Source: an uncultured Azospirillum sp. (GTDB taxonomy: Bacteria; Pseudomonadota; Alphaproteobacteria; Azospirillales; Azospirillaceae). Taken from it: a DNA stretch of 6,976 nt. The notes under the pieces were generated by a model. It saw only the letters and a program-made list of their open reading frames with translations. It was not told the DNA's origin and made no database searches. Position numbers and translations under genes: made by a program. The stretch lies in NCBI GenBank assembly GCA_937960755.1, contig CALGOL010000253.1, forward strand, positions 1-6,976, in the 5' to 3' direction. This document shows, piece after piece, positions 1 to 4,988 of this stretch (position 1 is its first letter; the number at the start of each line of letters is the position of its first letter).

Positions 1-243
1 GTCACTCCACCGGCGGTTTCCGGCGGCGCTGACAAAAACACCGCGAATCTGCTGCGCGGCCGACTGAACCGCGCCGGCTTGGCCGCCGCCGCCGCGACGC
101 CCCCTGGCGTCGGCGTGTTGAAATTCTCGTGGCTGGTCAAGGCGAACGGACCCGGCGACGTGGCGGCGACGCTGGAGACGATGGAGCGCGGCGGTCGGAT
201 TTTGCGTTTGAACGCCCAGCCGGCCTTGGGAATCGGACGCTGA
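1..243 (+). CDS. C-terminal fragment of an unidentified protein, possibly GspM/PilO-like
   Basis: The open frame runs from the left edge through 80 codons to a TGA at 241-243; the start lies outside the window. The visible tail has a small, Ala/Gly-rich segment (LLRGRLNRAGLAAAAATPPG), then a probable beta strand (VGVLKFSWLVKANG), a helix (DVAATLETMERGG) and a final strand (RILRLNAQPALGI). This strand-helix-strand order, with a short 'ML' type helix between two hydrophobic strands, resembles the ferredoxin-like C-terminal domain of type II secretion GspM or PilO-like proteins. That is inference from pattern only; no diagnostic motif is visible. It ends 45 bp before the stop of the convergent small membrane protein gene at 289-456, with no obvious bidirectional terminator between them. 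Codon use (GGC, GCC, GCG rich) matches the rest of the window, so the reading frame itself is credible. Confidence 0.6.
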   Translation, partial: VTPPAVSGGADKNTANLLRGRLNRAGLAAAAATPPGVGVLKFSWLVKANGPGDVAATLETMERGGRILRLNAQPALGIGR

Positions 244-288
244 GAAAAATAGCGGGTGATTAGGCGGATAAGCGGGAGAGCGCGAACA

Positions 289-456
289 TCACTGCTCGGT
301 TCGCGGACGGGTGATGAGCATCAGCACCCCGACGACGAGGGCGAAGAAAATCGTCAGCAAAACATAAAAGGCGAGCGCCATTCCGACCGTCAAGGTGCCG
401 ATCAGCACCATGAGCAGAATCCACACGCCAAGCGAGACGATTGTCCTAGACGACAT
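289..456 (-). CDS. small two-helix membrane protein, hypothetical
   Basis: From the ATG at 456-454 this frame encodes 55 residues. It has a short polar N-terminus (MSSRT), a first hydrophobic helix around residues 6-26 (IVSLGVWILLMVLIGTLTVG), a second around 28-48 (AFYVLLTIFFALVVGVLMLI), and a charged tail RPRTEQ. That is a classic hairpin of two membrane helices, and the hydrophobic pattern would be unlikely in a random shadow frame. I do not recognise the family. The start is uncertain: a GTG at 486-484 would add ten residues, and neither start has a strong Shine-Dalgarno (GGTGTCGAG before the ATG, TGGGG five bases before the GTG). It lies downstream of the methyltransferase on the same strand, but 240-270 bp of hairpin-rich DNA separates them, so it probably has its own promoter. 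Its stop faces the plus-strand fragment ending at 243. Confidence 0.55.
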   Translation of the reverse strand: MSSRTIVSLGVWILLMVLIGTLTVGMALAFYVLLTIFFALVVGVLMLITRPRTEQ

Positions 457-513
457 CTCGACACCCAGTTTGCTGATTGCCCCCACCCGAACCCCATTTT
501 CACTGTAAACACC

Positions 514-534
514 CTGTCCCCCTGACCGGGACAG
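514..534. repeat. 7-bp inverted repeat, operator-like or leader hairpin
   Basis: CTGTCCC at 514-520 and GGGACAG at 528-534 are exact reverse complements separated by seven bases. The dyad lies upstream of the small membrane protein gene on the minus strand, close to where a transcript from the weak promoter candidate at 540-568 would begin. It could be a repressor site or a 5' leader hairpin. Function is inferred from position only. Confidence 0.4.
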
Positions 535-539
535 CAGCC

Positions 540-568
540 ATCTTACGATAAATAATGCCGCCTGATGA
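540..568 (-). promoter_or_regulatory. weak candidate promoter for the small membrane protein gene
   Basis: On the minus strand TAAGAT (545-540) matches the sigma70 -10 consensus at four of six bases, and TCATCA 17 bp upstream (568-563) matches TTGACA at three of six. The local AT-rich patch around 540-556 is unusual for this window. This is a weak match and would put the start near 533, within the inverted repeat at 514-534. Confidence 0.2.
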
Positions 569-634
569 GCAAGCCGACTGCGACAAATCGCTCCGACCTC
601 TTCACCCCGCCTTTAGTTCAATCATCACGACAAT

Positions 635-672
635 ACCAATCCGCCGAAAGTTTGACCTTTAGGCGGATTGGT
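635..672. repeat. large stem-loop, 11-bp stem with inner stem
   Basis: ACCAATCCGCC at 635-645 is exactly complementary to GGCGGATTGGT at 662-672. Inside it, after one G/A mismatch, AAAG (647-650) pairs with CTTT (657-660) around a TTTGAC loop. It is the first of three consecutive hairpins between the methyltransferase stop and the small membrane protein gene. Neither strand has a T tract after it, so a simple intrinsic terminator is not supported. Confidence 0.75.
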
Positions 673-681
673 GAAGCCGGC

Positions 682-702
682 GCGGCGATTGAGCGTCGCC
701 GC
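682..702. repeat. 7-bp stem-loop, middle of three
   Basis: GCGGCGA at 682-688 pairs exactly with TCGCCGC at 696-702 around a seven-base loop (TTGAGCG). It is the shortest of the three hairpins and, in DNA this GC-rich, could be chance on its own. Its position between two longer perfect stems makes it worth recording. Confidence 0.5.
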
Positions 703-709
703 CTTCGCC

Positions 710-732
710 TGACTGACCCCAAGGGTCAGTCA
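710..732. repeat. 10-bp perfect stem-loop containing the methyltransferase stop codon
   Basis: TGACTGACCC at 710-719 is exactly complementary to GGGTCAGTCA at 723-732 with a three-base loop CAA. The TGA stop of the minus-strand methyltransferase (728-726) lies inside the right arm. No T run follows on either strand, so if it ends transcription or protects the mRNA 3' end it does so without a canonical U tract. It may act together with the two hairpins further downstream. Confidence 0.65.
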
Positions 733-1961
733 TTCGGCGGGGCGGTGTAAGGTCGCCGCAGTCTTTCGCGCGCTATTCCCAGCTTTTCCGCCGCCGCCAG
801 CATGGTTGAACACACCTTTGTTATCCGCGGCGTCAGATAGACCGGCGCTGCGCCATCGTCAGCAAGCGCTTGGGCGGCCAGGATCAGTTGTCCCCGCCAT
901 GACCTTCCCGCCAATGCGGTGTCGGCCAGCACGAAGCGCCCGCCGTCCACCGCCGCTTCAAAAGCCGGCGACGCCTTCATTATACGAATAAAGTCGCCGC
1001 CAAGCCCCCACAACGCCGGTCGGACCGGGCCTTGCGCCGCGCGCGCCAACACTTCGCCGGCTTCCCGCCACATGGCGTCAAAGTCGGAGCGAACGGCGAT
1101 CGTCGAGGCGCGGGCGCCGTCAATCGGCGCGGCGACAGCCAAGAGGCGGGCGCAGGGGGCGCTGTCAACGCCGCAGGTTTCAGCTTTCAAAACCGACCAG
1201 CCGCAGCCTTCAGCAAGAATTGTCAGCGTTTTGAGGCTGAAGTAATGGATGTGCTGCGCGCTGAGCAGATCAATATTCTTGGCGACGGAAAATTTAAGTT
1301 CGGCGTGATCGGGAACTTCCAAATAAAGCTTTGCGCCGGGGGCGGCCCGGCGCCGTAAGGAGCGCAAAAAGCTGCGCGGGTTAATCATGTGCTCAAGAAC
1401 ATGGACGCAGAATCCCGTCTCGAAGCCGTCGCACGGCGCCGGCCCCAGCGTTTCCAGCCGATCCAGATCAATCGCCGCGGCGGGAATGCCGTTCAGTTTT
1501 GGCGCGAAATCGACGCCGAGCAGCTTTTCCGCCGGCGCGCCCAAGCGATCCCGCGCCACCGTCAGCAAGGCGCCGTCATTGCAGCCGAAATCGACGATTC
1601 GCTCCTGTAGCGGTTGGCGCAAATCGGCGTAAGCGATTATTTCCGTCAGGCTGCGCGCCGTGTTTTCGTCCTCTGGACCCAATCTGTCGGGGACCTGGGG
1701 CAAGGTGTAAAGCTTGGCGATAAAGTCGGGACCATAATCCCGTTCAATGGCGGCCGAATCGGCCATGACATGGCCGCAAACATCACAACTCACGATACGA
1801 TAAACATATTCCTGGCGACAAATTTCTTTTCCCGCCGCATCCCACCAACCGAATTCAAAATCGCCGATGTCCTCAAAGCCGCCGCCGCCGCACACCGGGC
1901 ATTGGGCGGCGGTCGCGCCGGCGATTTCGCATGGGTTGGAATTAGGATCGGCCGCCAGCAT
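726..1961 (-). CDS. zinc-finger class I SAM-dependent methyltransferase (NDP-sugar C-methyltransferase-like)
   Basis: The 411-residue product has the three-part layout of the Methyltransf_13 / Methyltransf_23 / Methyltransf_14 family. The N-terminal zinc-binding module has CPVC (residues 21-24) and CDVC (59-62). The Rossmann SAM domain has motif I VDFGCNDG (about 123-130), post-I LLGVDFAP (about 147-154) and the HVLEHMINPRSFL segment (about 187-199). QHIHYFSLKTL (about 236-246) resembles the conserved H-x-H/Y-F-S stretch. A C-terminal alpha/beta domain contains ALWGLGGDFIRIM (about 316-328). Known relatives methylate NDP-sugars for surface polysaccharides or natural products; the substrate here cannot be read. 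The ATG at 1961 was chosen because GGAG lies 11 bases upstream and the length fits the family. A GTG at 2063 would add 34 Arg/Pro-rich residues that look non-coding. The gene appears monocistronic, starting 129 bp after the ccoG terminator. The C-terminal domain has GLGG where relatives commonly show an AKG-type loop. Confidence 0.85.
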   Translation of the reverse strand: MLAADPNSNPCEIAGATAAQCPVCGGGGFEDIGDFEFGWWDAAGKEICRQEYVYRIVSCDVCGHVMADSAAIERDYGPDFIAKLYTLPQVPDRLGPEDENTARSLTEIIAYADLRQPLQERIVDFGCNDGALLTVARDRLGAPAEKLLGVDFAPKLNGIPAAAIDLDRLETLGPAPCDGFETGFCVHVLEHMINPRSFLRSLRRRAAPGAKLYLEVPDHAELKFSVAKNIDLLSAQHIHYFSLKTLTILAEGCGWSVLKAETCGVDSAPCARLLAVAAPIDGARASTIAVRSDFDAMWREAGEVLARAAQGPVRPALWGLGGDFIRIMKASPAFEAAVDGGRFVLADTALAGRSWRGQLILAAQALADDGAAPVYLTPRITKVCSTMLAAAEKLGIARERLRRPYTAPPND

Positions 1962-2089
1962 CGCGTCGTCGTCTCCGTTGTGTTTTTGTGGTTGCGTCAC
2001 AATCCGCTGGTTGCGCCGCCAACCCTGCCACGGCGGCCGACGCGGCTGAATGCGGCGGACCACCGCATCTCATTTCCATTCGCATACGC

Positions 2090-2123
2090 AAAAAAGCGCC
2101 TCCGCGCAAGGGGCGGAGGCGCT
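2090..2123 (-). terminator. Rho-independent terminator of ccoG
   Basis: GCGCCTCCGC (2096-2105) pairs perfectly with GCGGAGGCGC (2113-2122) around a seven-base loop, and A2095/T2123 extends the stem. On the plus strand six A residues (2090-2095) precede the stem, so the minus-strand transcript ends in a U6 tract. This is a textbook intrinsic terminator about 28 bp after the ccoG stop. It separates ccoG from the methyltransferase. Confidence 0.93.
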
Positions 2124-2150
2124 GATAAACCGGTGAAAAAGCGTGGGATT

Positions 2151-3653
2151 TTACGGCGCGATGAAAACGCTGCCGTGGCTTCCCACTTCGCCGCTTTCCT
2201 TTTCCTGCGCGCGGATGGTGACGTCGATGGAGCCCGCCTTGACCTGCGCCGCCGGAACGCGGGCGAACACCCGGTAGGTCGCCACCGAGTCCGCTTCCGC
2301 CGACAGGGTCAGGCTTTTTCCCGACGGGTCGATCATCGAAGCGTCGGCGTTGGCGACCGCCAACGTGGCGGAAGCCGGCAGTCCGTCGAACGTCACCACG
2401 TAAGACTTCACATTATGCCGTTTGTTGAGGATTTTAATGGTGTAGGCGTTCTGCACCGTTCCATCCGACAAGGTGACGTAGAGCGGGGCGCGGTCGCGCA
2501 ATACGCTGACGTCGAGCTTGGGGCGCATCATCAAGCTGACCAGCATGGCGCTCGCCACCGTCAGCAAGATCAGCGAATAAATGATGGTGCGCGGGCGAAT
2601 CAGCTTGACCACCGGTTCGCCGCCGGCTTGCGCCGACACTTGGTTGGAGATGGTGTCGAAGCGGATCAGATTTTCCGGCCGGCCGATATGGCGCATCACG
2701 TCGTTGCAGGCGTCGATGCACAGCCCGCAGCCGATGCAGGAAATCTGCTGACCCTTGCGAATGTCGGTGCCGGTGGGGCAGACGTGCAGGCACATTTTGC
2801 AGTCGATGCAGTCGCCCAAGCCTTCGGCCTTGCGTTCTTCCCAGTTTTGCGACTTGCGCAACGGCGCCCGGCCGTCGCCGCGCCAAGATTCATAGGTCAC
2901 CAGGAAGGTGTCTTCATCCACCATGGCGGATTGGAAAGAGCGCCAGGGGCAGACGTAAATGCACACCTGCTCGCGGCCAAAGCCGGCGAGCACGTAGCAA
3001 AAGCCGCCGAACAGCGCGACGAAGCCCAAGACCGACGTGCTGACTTCAAAATTGACGATGTCGCGCATCAAGGTCGGGGCGTCGTTGAAATAGAACACCC
3101 AAGCGCCGCCGGTCAGCACGGAAACGATAATCCAGGCGATATGCTTCAGCGTCTTTTTCTTGAACTTGTCGAAGGTCATCGGCGATTTGTCGAGCCGGAT
3201 GCGGTCGTTGCGCGGTCCTTCGATCTTGCGTTCAATCCACATGAACAGGTCGGTCCACACCGTCTGCCAGCAGCCGTACGCGCACCAGATGCGCCCGGCC
3301 ATCGAGGTGACGAGGAACAGCCCGACCGCCGCCATAATCAGCATGCCGGTCAGGTAGTAGACCTCCTGCGGCCAGATCTCGATCCAGAAGAAGTACAGCC
3401 GACGGCCCGCCATGTCGGCCAGCACCGCTTGATCCGGGATGCCGGGACCGCGATCCCAGCGAATCCATGGCGTGACATAGTAAATCGCCAAGAGGACGAT
3501 CAGCATGGCCCATTTGATGGTGCGCCATCTGCCTTGCACGTCGGCGGGATAAATTTGCGGGCGGTCGACGAACAGCCGCCGCCCCGCCTGTTCTTGGTGC
3601 TGCTCGTGGCGCGGCGCCGCGGCGGGGACGGGCTTTTCAATGGAATCGGGCAT
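2151..3653 (-). CDS. ccoG: cytochrome c oxidase accessory protein CcoG (FixG/RdxA family)
   Basis: CcoG is a polyferredoxin-type inner-membrane protein needed for copper handling and assembly of cbb3-type cytochrome c oxidase; related proteins have been described as copper reductases. The 500-residue length is normal for the family. About five membrane helices are visible (roughly residues 46-62, 98-116, 171-189, 206-224, 357-375). A cytoplasmic loop carries two complete 4Fe-4S sets, C282/C285/C288/C292 and C306/C309/C312/C316. Membrane-associated cysteine pairs occur in WCAYGCWQTVWTD (C124, C128) and CIYVCPW (C231, C235). The segment from about 380 to the end is the Ig-like FixG C-terminal domain. 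The ATG at 3653 has AAGAG eight bases upstream. The usual ccoNOPQ and ccoHIS neighbours are absent: it has its own terminator and a good TTGACA element upstream. A tryptophan (W129) follows C128 where proline is common. Confidence 0.96.
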   Translation of the reverse strand: MPDSIEKPVPAAAPRHEQHQEQAGRRLFVDRPQIYPADVQGRWRTIKWAMLIVLLAIYYVTPWIRWDRGPGIPDQAVLADMAGRRLYFFWIEIWPQEVYYLTGMLIMAAVGLFLVTSMAGRIWCAYGCWQTVWTDLFMWIERKIEGPRNDRIRLDKSPMTFDKFKKKTLKHIAWIIVSVLTGGAWVFYFNDAPTLMRDIVNFEVSTSVLGFVALFGGFCYVLAGFGREQVCIYVCPWRSFQSAMVDEDTFLVTYESWRGDGRAPLRKSQNWEERKAEGLGDCIDCKMCLHVCPTGTDIRKGQQISCIGCGLCIDACNDVMRHIGRPENLIRFDTISNQVSAQAGGEPVVKLIRPRTIIYSLILLTVASAMLVSLMMRPKLDVSVLRDRAPLYVTLSDGTVQNAYTIKILNKRHNVKSYVVTFDGLPASATLAVANADASMIDPSGKSLTLSAEADSVATYRVFARVPAAQVKAGSIDVTIRAQEKESGEVGSHGSVFIAP

Positions 3654-3683
3654 AGCGACGCTCTTGCGGGTCGGACGGCCGCG

Positions 3684-3717
3684 GGCGGTTGTTTTCCGTC
3701 CGTCAGTCGATTGTCAA
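3684..3717 (-). promoter_or_regulatory. candidate ccoG promoter
   Basis: Read on the minus strand, a perfect TTGACA (3717-3712) lies about 60 bp upstream of the ccoG ATG. The best -10 candidates 16-18 bp downstream (AAAACA / AAACAA / AACAAC) match the consensus at only two or three positions. The -35 is strong but the -10 is poor, which would fit a weak or activator-helped promoter. The call rests on sequence alone. Confidence 0.35.
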
Positions 3718-3756
3718 AGGGTCGCCGCCATATTAGCCGCTGACGATATTCCGGCA

Positions 3757-3770
3757 TTGCGGCGGATCAA
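3757..3770. promoter_or_regulatory. degenerate FNR/Anr-like site upstream of ccoG
   Basis: On the minus strand the sequence reads TTGAT-N4-CGCAA against the FNR/Anr/FixK consensus TTGAT-N4-ATCAA: one half perfect, the other three of five. Oxygen-responsive FNR-type control of cbb3 assembly genes is common in alphaproteobacteria. The distance to the predicted promoter (about 80 bp upstream of its start) is larger than usual, and the site overlaps a GGCGG/CCGCC dyad that may belong to the 3' end of the HD gene. Tentative. Confidence 0.25.
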
Positions 3771-3788
3771 TCGGCCGCCATTATTTTT

Positions 3789-4388
3789 CTAGCCCAGCGC
3801 CGCCGCCGCGGCGGCGCGCGCTTCCCGCACGGCGGCGTCAAACTGCCGCTCCAGCGTCGGGTTGACGCCGCGCAATCCATCGACCACCAAAATCGACCAA
3901 TCAATATAATCGCTTATTCGTTTTCGCGGCCAACCGTTCGGCGGACTCGACTTCAGCGAGCGCAGGTTGGAGATTTTATCAGCCAGCTTGACCAGCTTCG
4001 CCGACGGGCTGACATGGGGGGCATGCTCGATTTGCAGGCGTTTGCGTTCGGCCTTTGACAGCGTCTTGTCATCCGACACCTCCGCCACCGTTGCGGCGAC
4101 GGCGGGTCCGAAAGCGGCCGCCAGTTGGTCTTGCGTCGTGTCGGTGTCTTCCAGCGTGTCGTGCAGCAGGGCGGCGACGACGGCGACCATGTCGGCGCCG
4201 TCCGTCGCTTCGGCCACCAGCGCCGCCACCTCGGCGACATGATTGACATAAGGTTCAGCCCGCGCGCCCTTGCGACGCTGGTCGCAATGGGCGTGGGCGG
4301 CGAAAGCCAGGGCGCGGGCGAACAAGACGACGTCAGGAACCGCGGGGGCGGGAGCCTCAGCCGTAGCGGCGGTAATCCCTTCCTTCAT
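3789..4388 (-). CDS. small RelA/SpoT-type HD hydrolase (MESH1/SAH class)
   Basis: This 199-residue protein is a stand-alone HD-domain phosphohydrolase resembling MESH1 and bacterial small alarmone hydrolases. These relatives remove the 3'-pyrophosphate from (p)ppGpp, and some act on NADPH. Visible family motifs are RRKGARAEPYVNHVAEVA (H50 as metal ligand), the HD box AALLHDTLEDTDTT (H76, D77, with E80/D81 in the catalytic position), AEVSDDKTLSKAERKRLQ, HAPHVSPSAKLVKLADKISN (D137 completes the metal site) and VVDGLRGVNPTLE. No synthetase, TGS or ACT domain follows, so it is not a full Rel/SpoT. The ATG at 4388 was chosen because GGAGAT lies about ten bases upstream; the TTG at 4397 is too close to that ribosome site. 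The first 32 bp overlap the end of yccF, so the two are probably translationally coupled. All catalytic residues look intact. The precise substrate, ppGpp or another nucleotide, is inference. Confidence 0.88.
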   Translation of the reverse strand: MKEGITAATAEAPAPAVPDVVLFARALAFAAHAHCDQRRKGARAEPYVNHVAEVAALVAEATDGADMVAVVAALLHDTLEDTDTTQDQLAAAFGPAVAATVAEVSDDKTLSKAERKRLQIEHAPHVSPSAKLVKLADKISNLRSLKSSPPNGWPRKRISDYIDWSILVVDGLRGVNPTLERQFDAAVREARAAAAAALG

Positions 4389-4788
4389 AAGGCGCAATCT
4401 CCATGCCGATGGGCCACAAGGCCAGCCCGGCCAGTTTCAGGTGCGCCCAGGCGAAGGGCAAGCCGATAATCGACACCGCCAAGGGCAGGGCGGTGAGCAA
4501 GTGCCCCAGCGCCAGCCACCAGCCGGCCAACACCAGCCAGATGATGTTGCCCAGCGTCCCCAAAGGCCCGGTGCCCATGTCTTCGCGGCGGCGGTAAACG
4601 TCGCGGCGCACCGCGCCCTGGCCGAAGGGCAACAGGCTGTGCCAAGCGATGCGGAACGCGGCGAGCGACCAGGGTATACCCACGATGGTCAGGATCATCA
4701 AGGCGCCGGCCAACACCCAGCCCAATGCCATCCACAGCCCGCCGAACACGATCCACAAGATGTTCAGCACGATCGAAATGAGCGGCAT
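4357..4788 (-). CDS. yccF: YccF family inner-membrane protein (DUF307)
   Basis: The 143-residue hydrophobic protein matches the YccF layout in length and motifs: NILWIVFGGLWMALGWVLAG, IVGIPWSLAAFRIAW, LPFG, then NIIWLVLAGWWLALGHLL, IIGLPFAWAHLKLAGLALWP. The two halves are an internal duplication: residues 9-56 align without gaps to 81-128, each with a double-helix hairpin. They are joined by a charged linker (RRDVYRRREDMGTG, 61-74) and followed by a charged tail. The family sits in the inner membrane; a biochemical function is not established. The ATG at 4788 is well supported by a perfect AGGAGG seven bases upstream (4796-4801 on the minus strand). It is the first gene of an operon with the HD hydrolase, whose start lies inside the yccF 3' end. 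That pairing may link a membrane protein to nucleotide turnover, but this is speculation. Confidence 0.92.
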   Translation of the reverse strand: MPLISIVLNILWIVFGGLWMALGWVLAGALMILTIVGIPWSLAAFRIAWHSLLPFGQGAVRRDVYRRREDMGTGPLGTLGNIIWLVLAGWWLALGHLLTALPLAVSIIGLPFAWAHLKLAGLALWPIGMEIAPYEGRDYRRYG

Positions 4789-4795
4789 AATTCAG

Positions 4796-4801
4796 CCTCC
4801 T
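4796..4801 (-). promoter_or_regulatory. strong ribosome binding site of yccF
   Basis: AGGAGG on the minus strand, seven bases before the yccF ATG, is a full match to the anti-Shine-Dalgarno. It fixes the start of yccF. Confidence 0.85.
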
Positions 4802-4859
4802 AGGGTTGCTCGCCGTTTACACATGGGGAGGCGGGGCTTTCCGCGCTAGTGGCGCGGCC

Positions 4860-4887
4860 TTGAAGCGCGGGGCGCCGCGCACAAAAT
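4860..4887 (+). promoter_or_regulatory. candidate promoter with palindromic spacer, upstream of the 182-aa gene
   Basis: TTGAAG (4860-4865, four of six against TTGACA) and CAAAAT (4882-4887, four of six against TATAAT) are 16 bp apart. The spacer is almost filled by an inverted repeat: GCGCGG (4865-4870) and CCGCGC (4875-4880) with a GGCG centre. A transcript from here would have a leader of roughly 95 bases before the ATG at 4989. Moderate match only. Confidence 0.35.
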
Positions 4888-4894
4888 GTCTGGT

Positions 4895-4947
4895 TAAGGC
4901 CGAGCGCCACGGCGCCGCAGAGGGCGGGCCGTCCGTCGCCGGCCTTA
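4895..4947 (+). repeat. 8-bp inverted repeat enclosing smaller hairpins in the leader of the 182-aa gene
   Basis: TAAGGCCG (4895-4902) and CGGCCTTA (4940-4947) are exact complements. Between them GCGCC/GGCGC (4904-4908 and 4911-4915) and GGCG/CGCC (4923-4926 and 4937-4940) could also pair, giving a possible three-way junction that ends about 28 bases before the Shine-Dalgarno. In GC-rich DNA short inner pairs may be chance; the outer arms are the better signal. Confidence 0.35.
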
Positions 4948-4975
4948 CTGTTCCCGCATCCGGTATTGCTCATTG

Positions 4976-4981
4976 AGGAGG
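4976..4981 (+). promoter_or_regulatory. strong ribosome binding site of the 182-aa gene
   Basis: AGGAGG lies seven bases before the ATG at 4989. It is the main evidence that this otherwise unrecognised frame is a real gene and that 4989 is its start. Confidence 0.85.
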
Positions 4982-4988
4982 ATCACCG

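Noticed and set aside
565..750. 61-codon plus-strand frame over the hairpin cluster
   Set aside because: It is made largely of the three inverted repeats and overlaps the methyltransferase end; no good ribosome site and no hydrophobic or domain pattern.
1962..2063. N-terminal extension of the methyltransferase from a GTG
   Set aside because: The added 34 residues are Arg/Pro/Gln-rich with no family similarity, and the ATG at 1961 has a GGAG element and gives the usual family length.
1614..3743. 709-codon plus-strand open frame
   Set aside because: It runs antisense across ccoG, the terminator and the methyltransferase start. Its product is Arg/His/Ala/Asp-rich low-quality sequence with no domain; a long shadow frame is expected opposite a GC-rich gene.
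4270..4803. 177-codon plus-strand frame opposite yccF
   Set aside because: Gln/His/Arg-rich antisense product; YccF on the minus strand is clearly the real gene.
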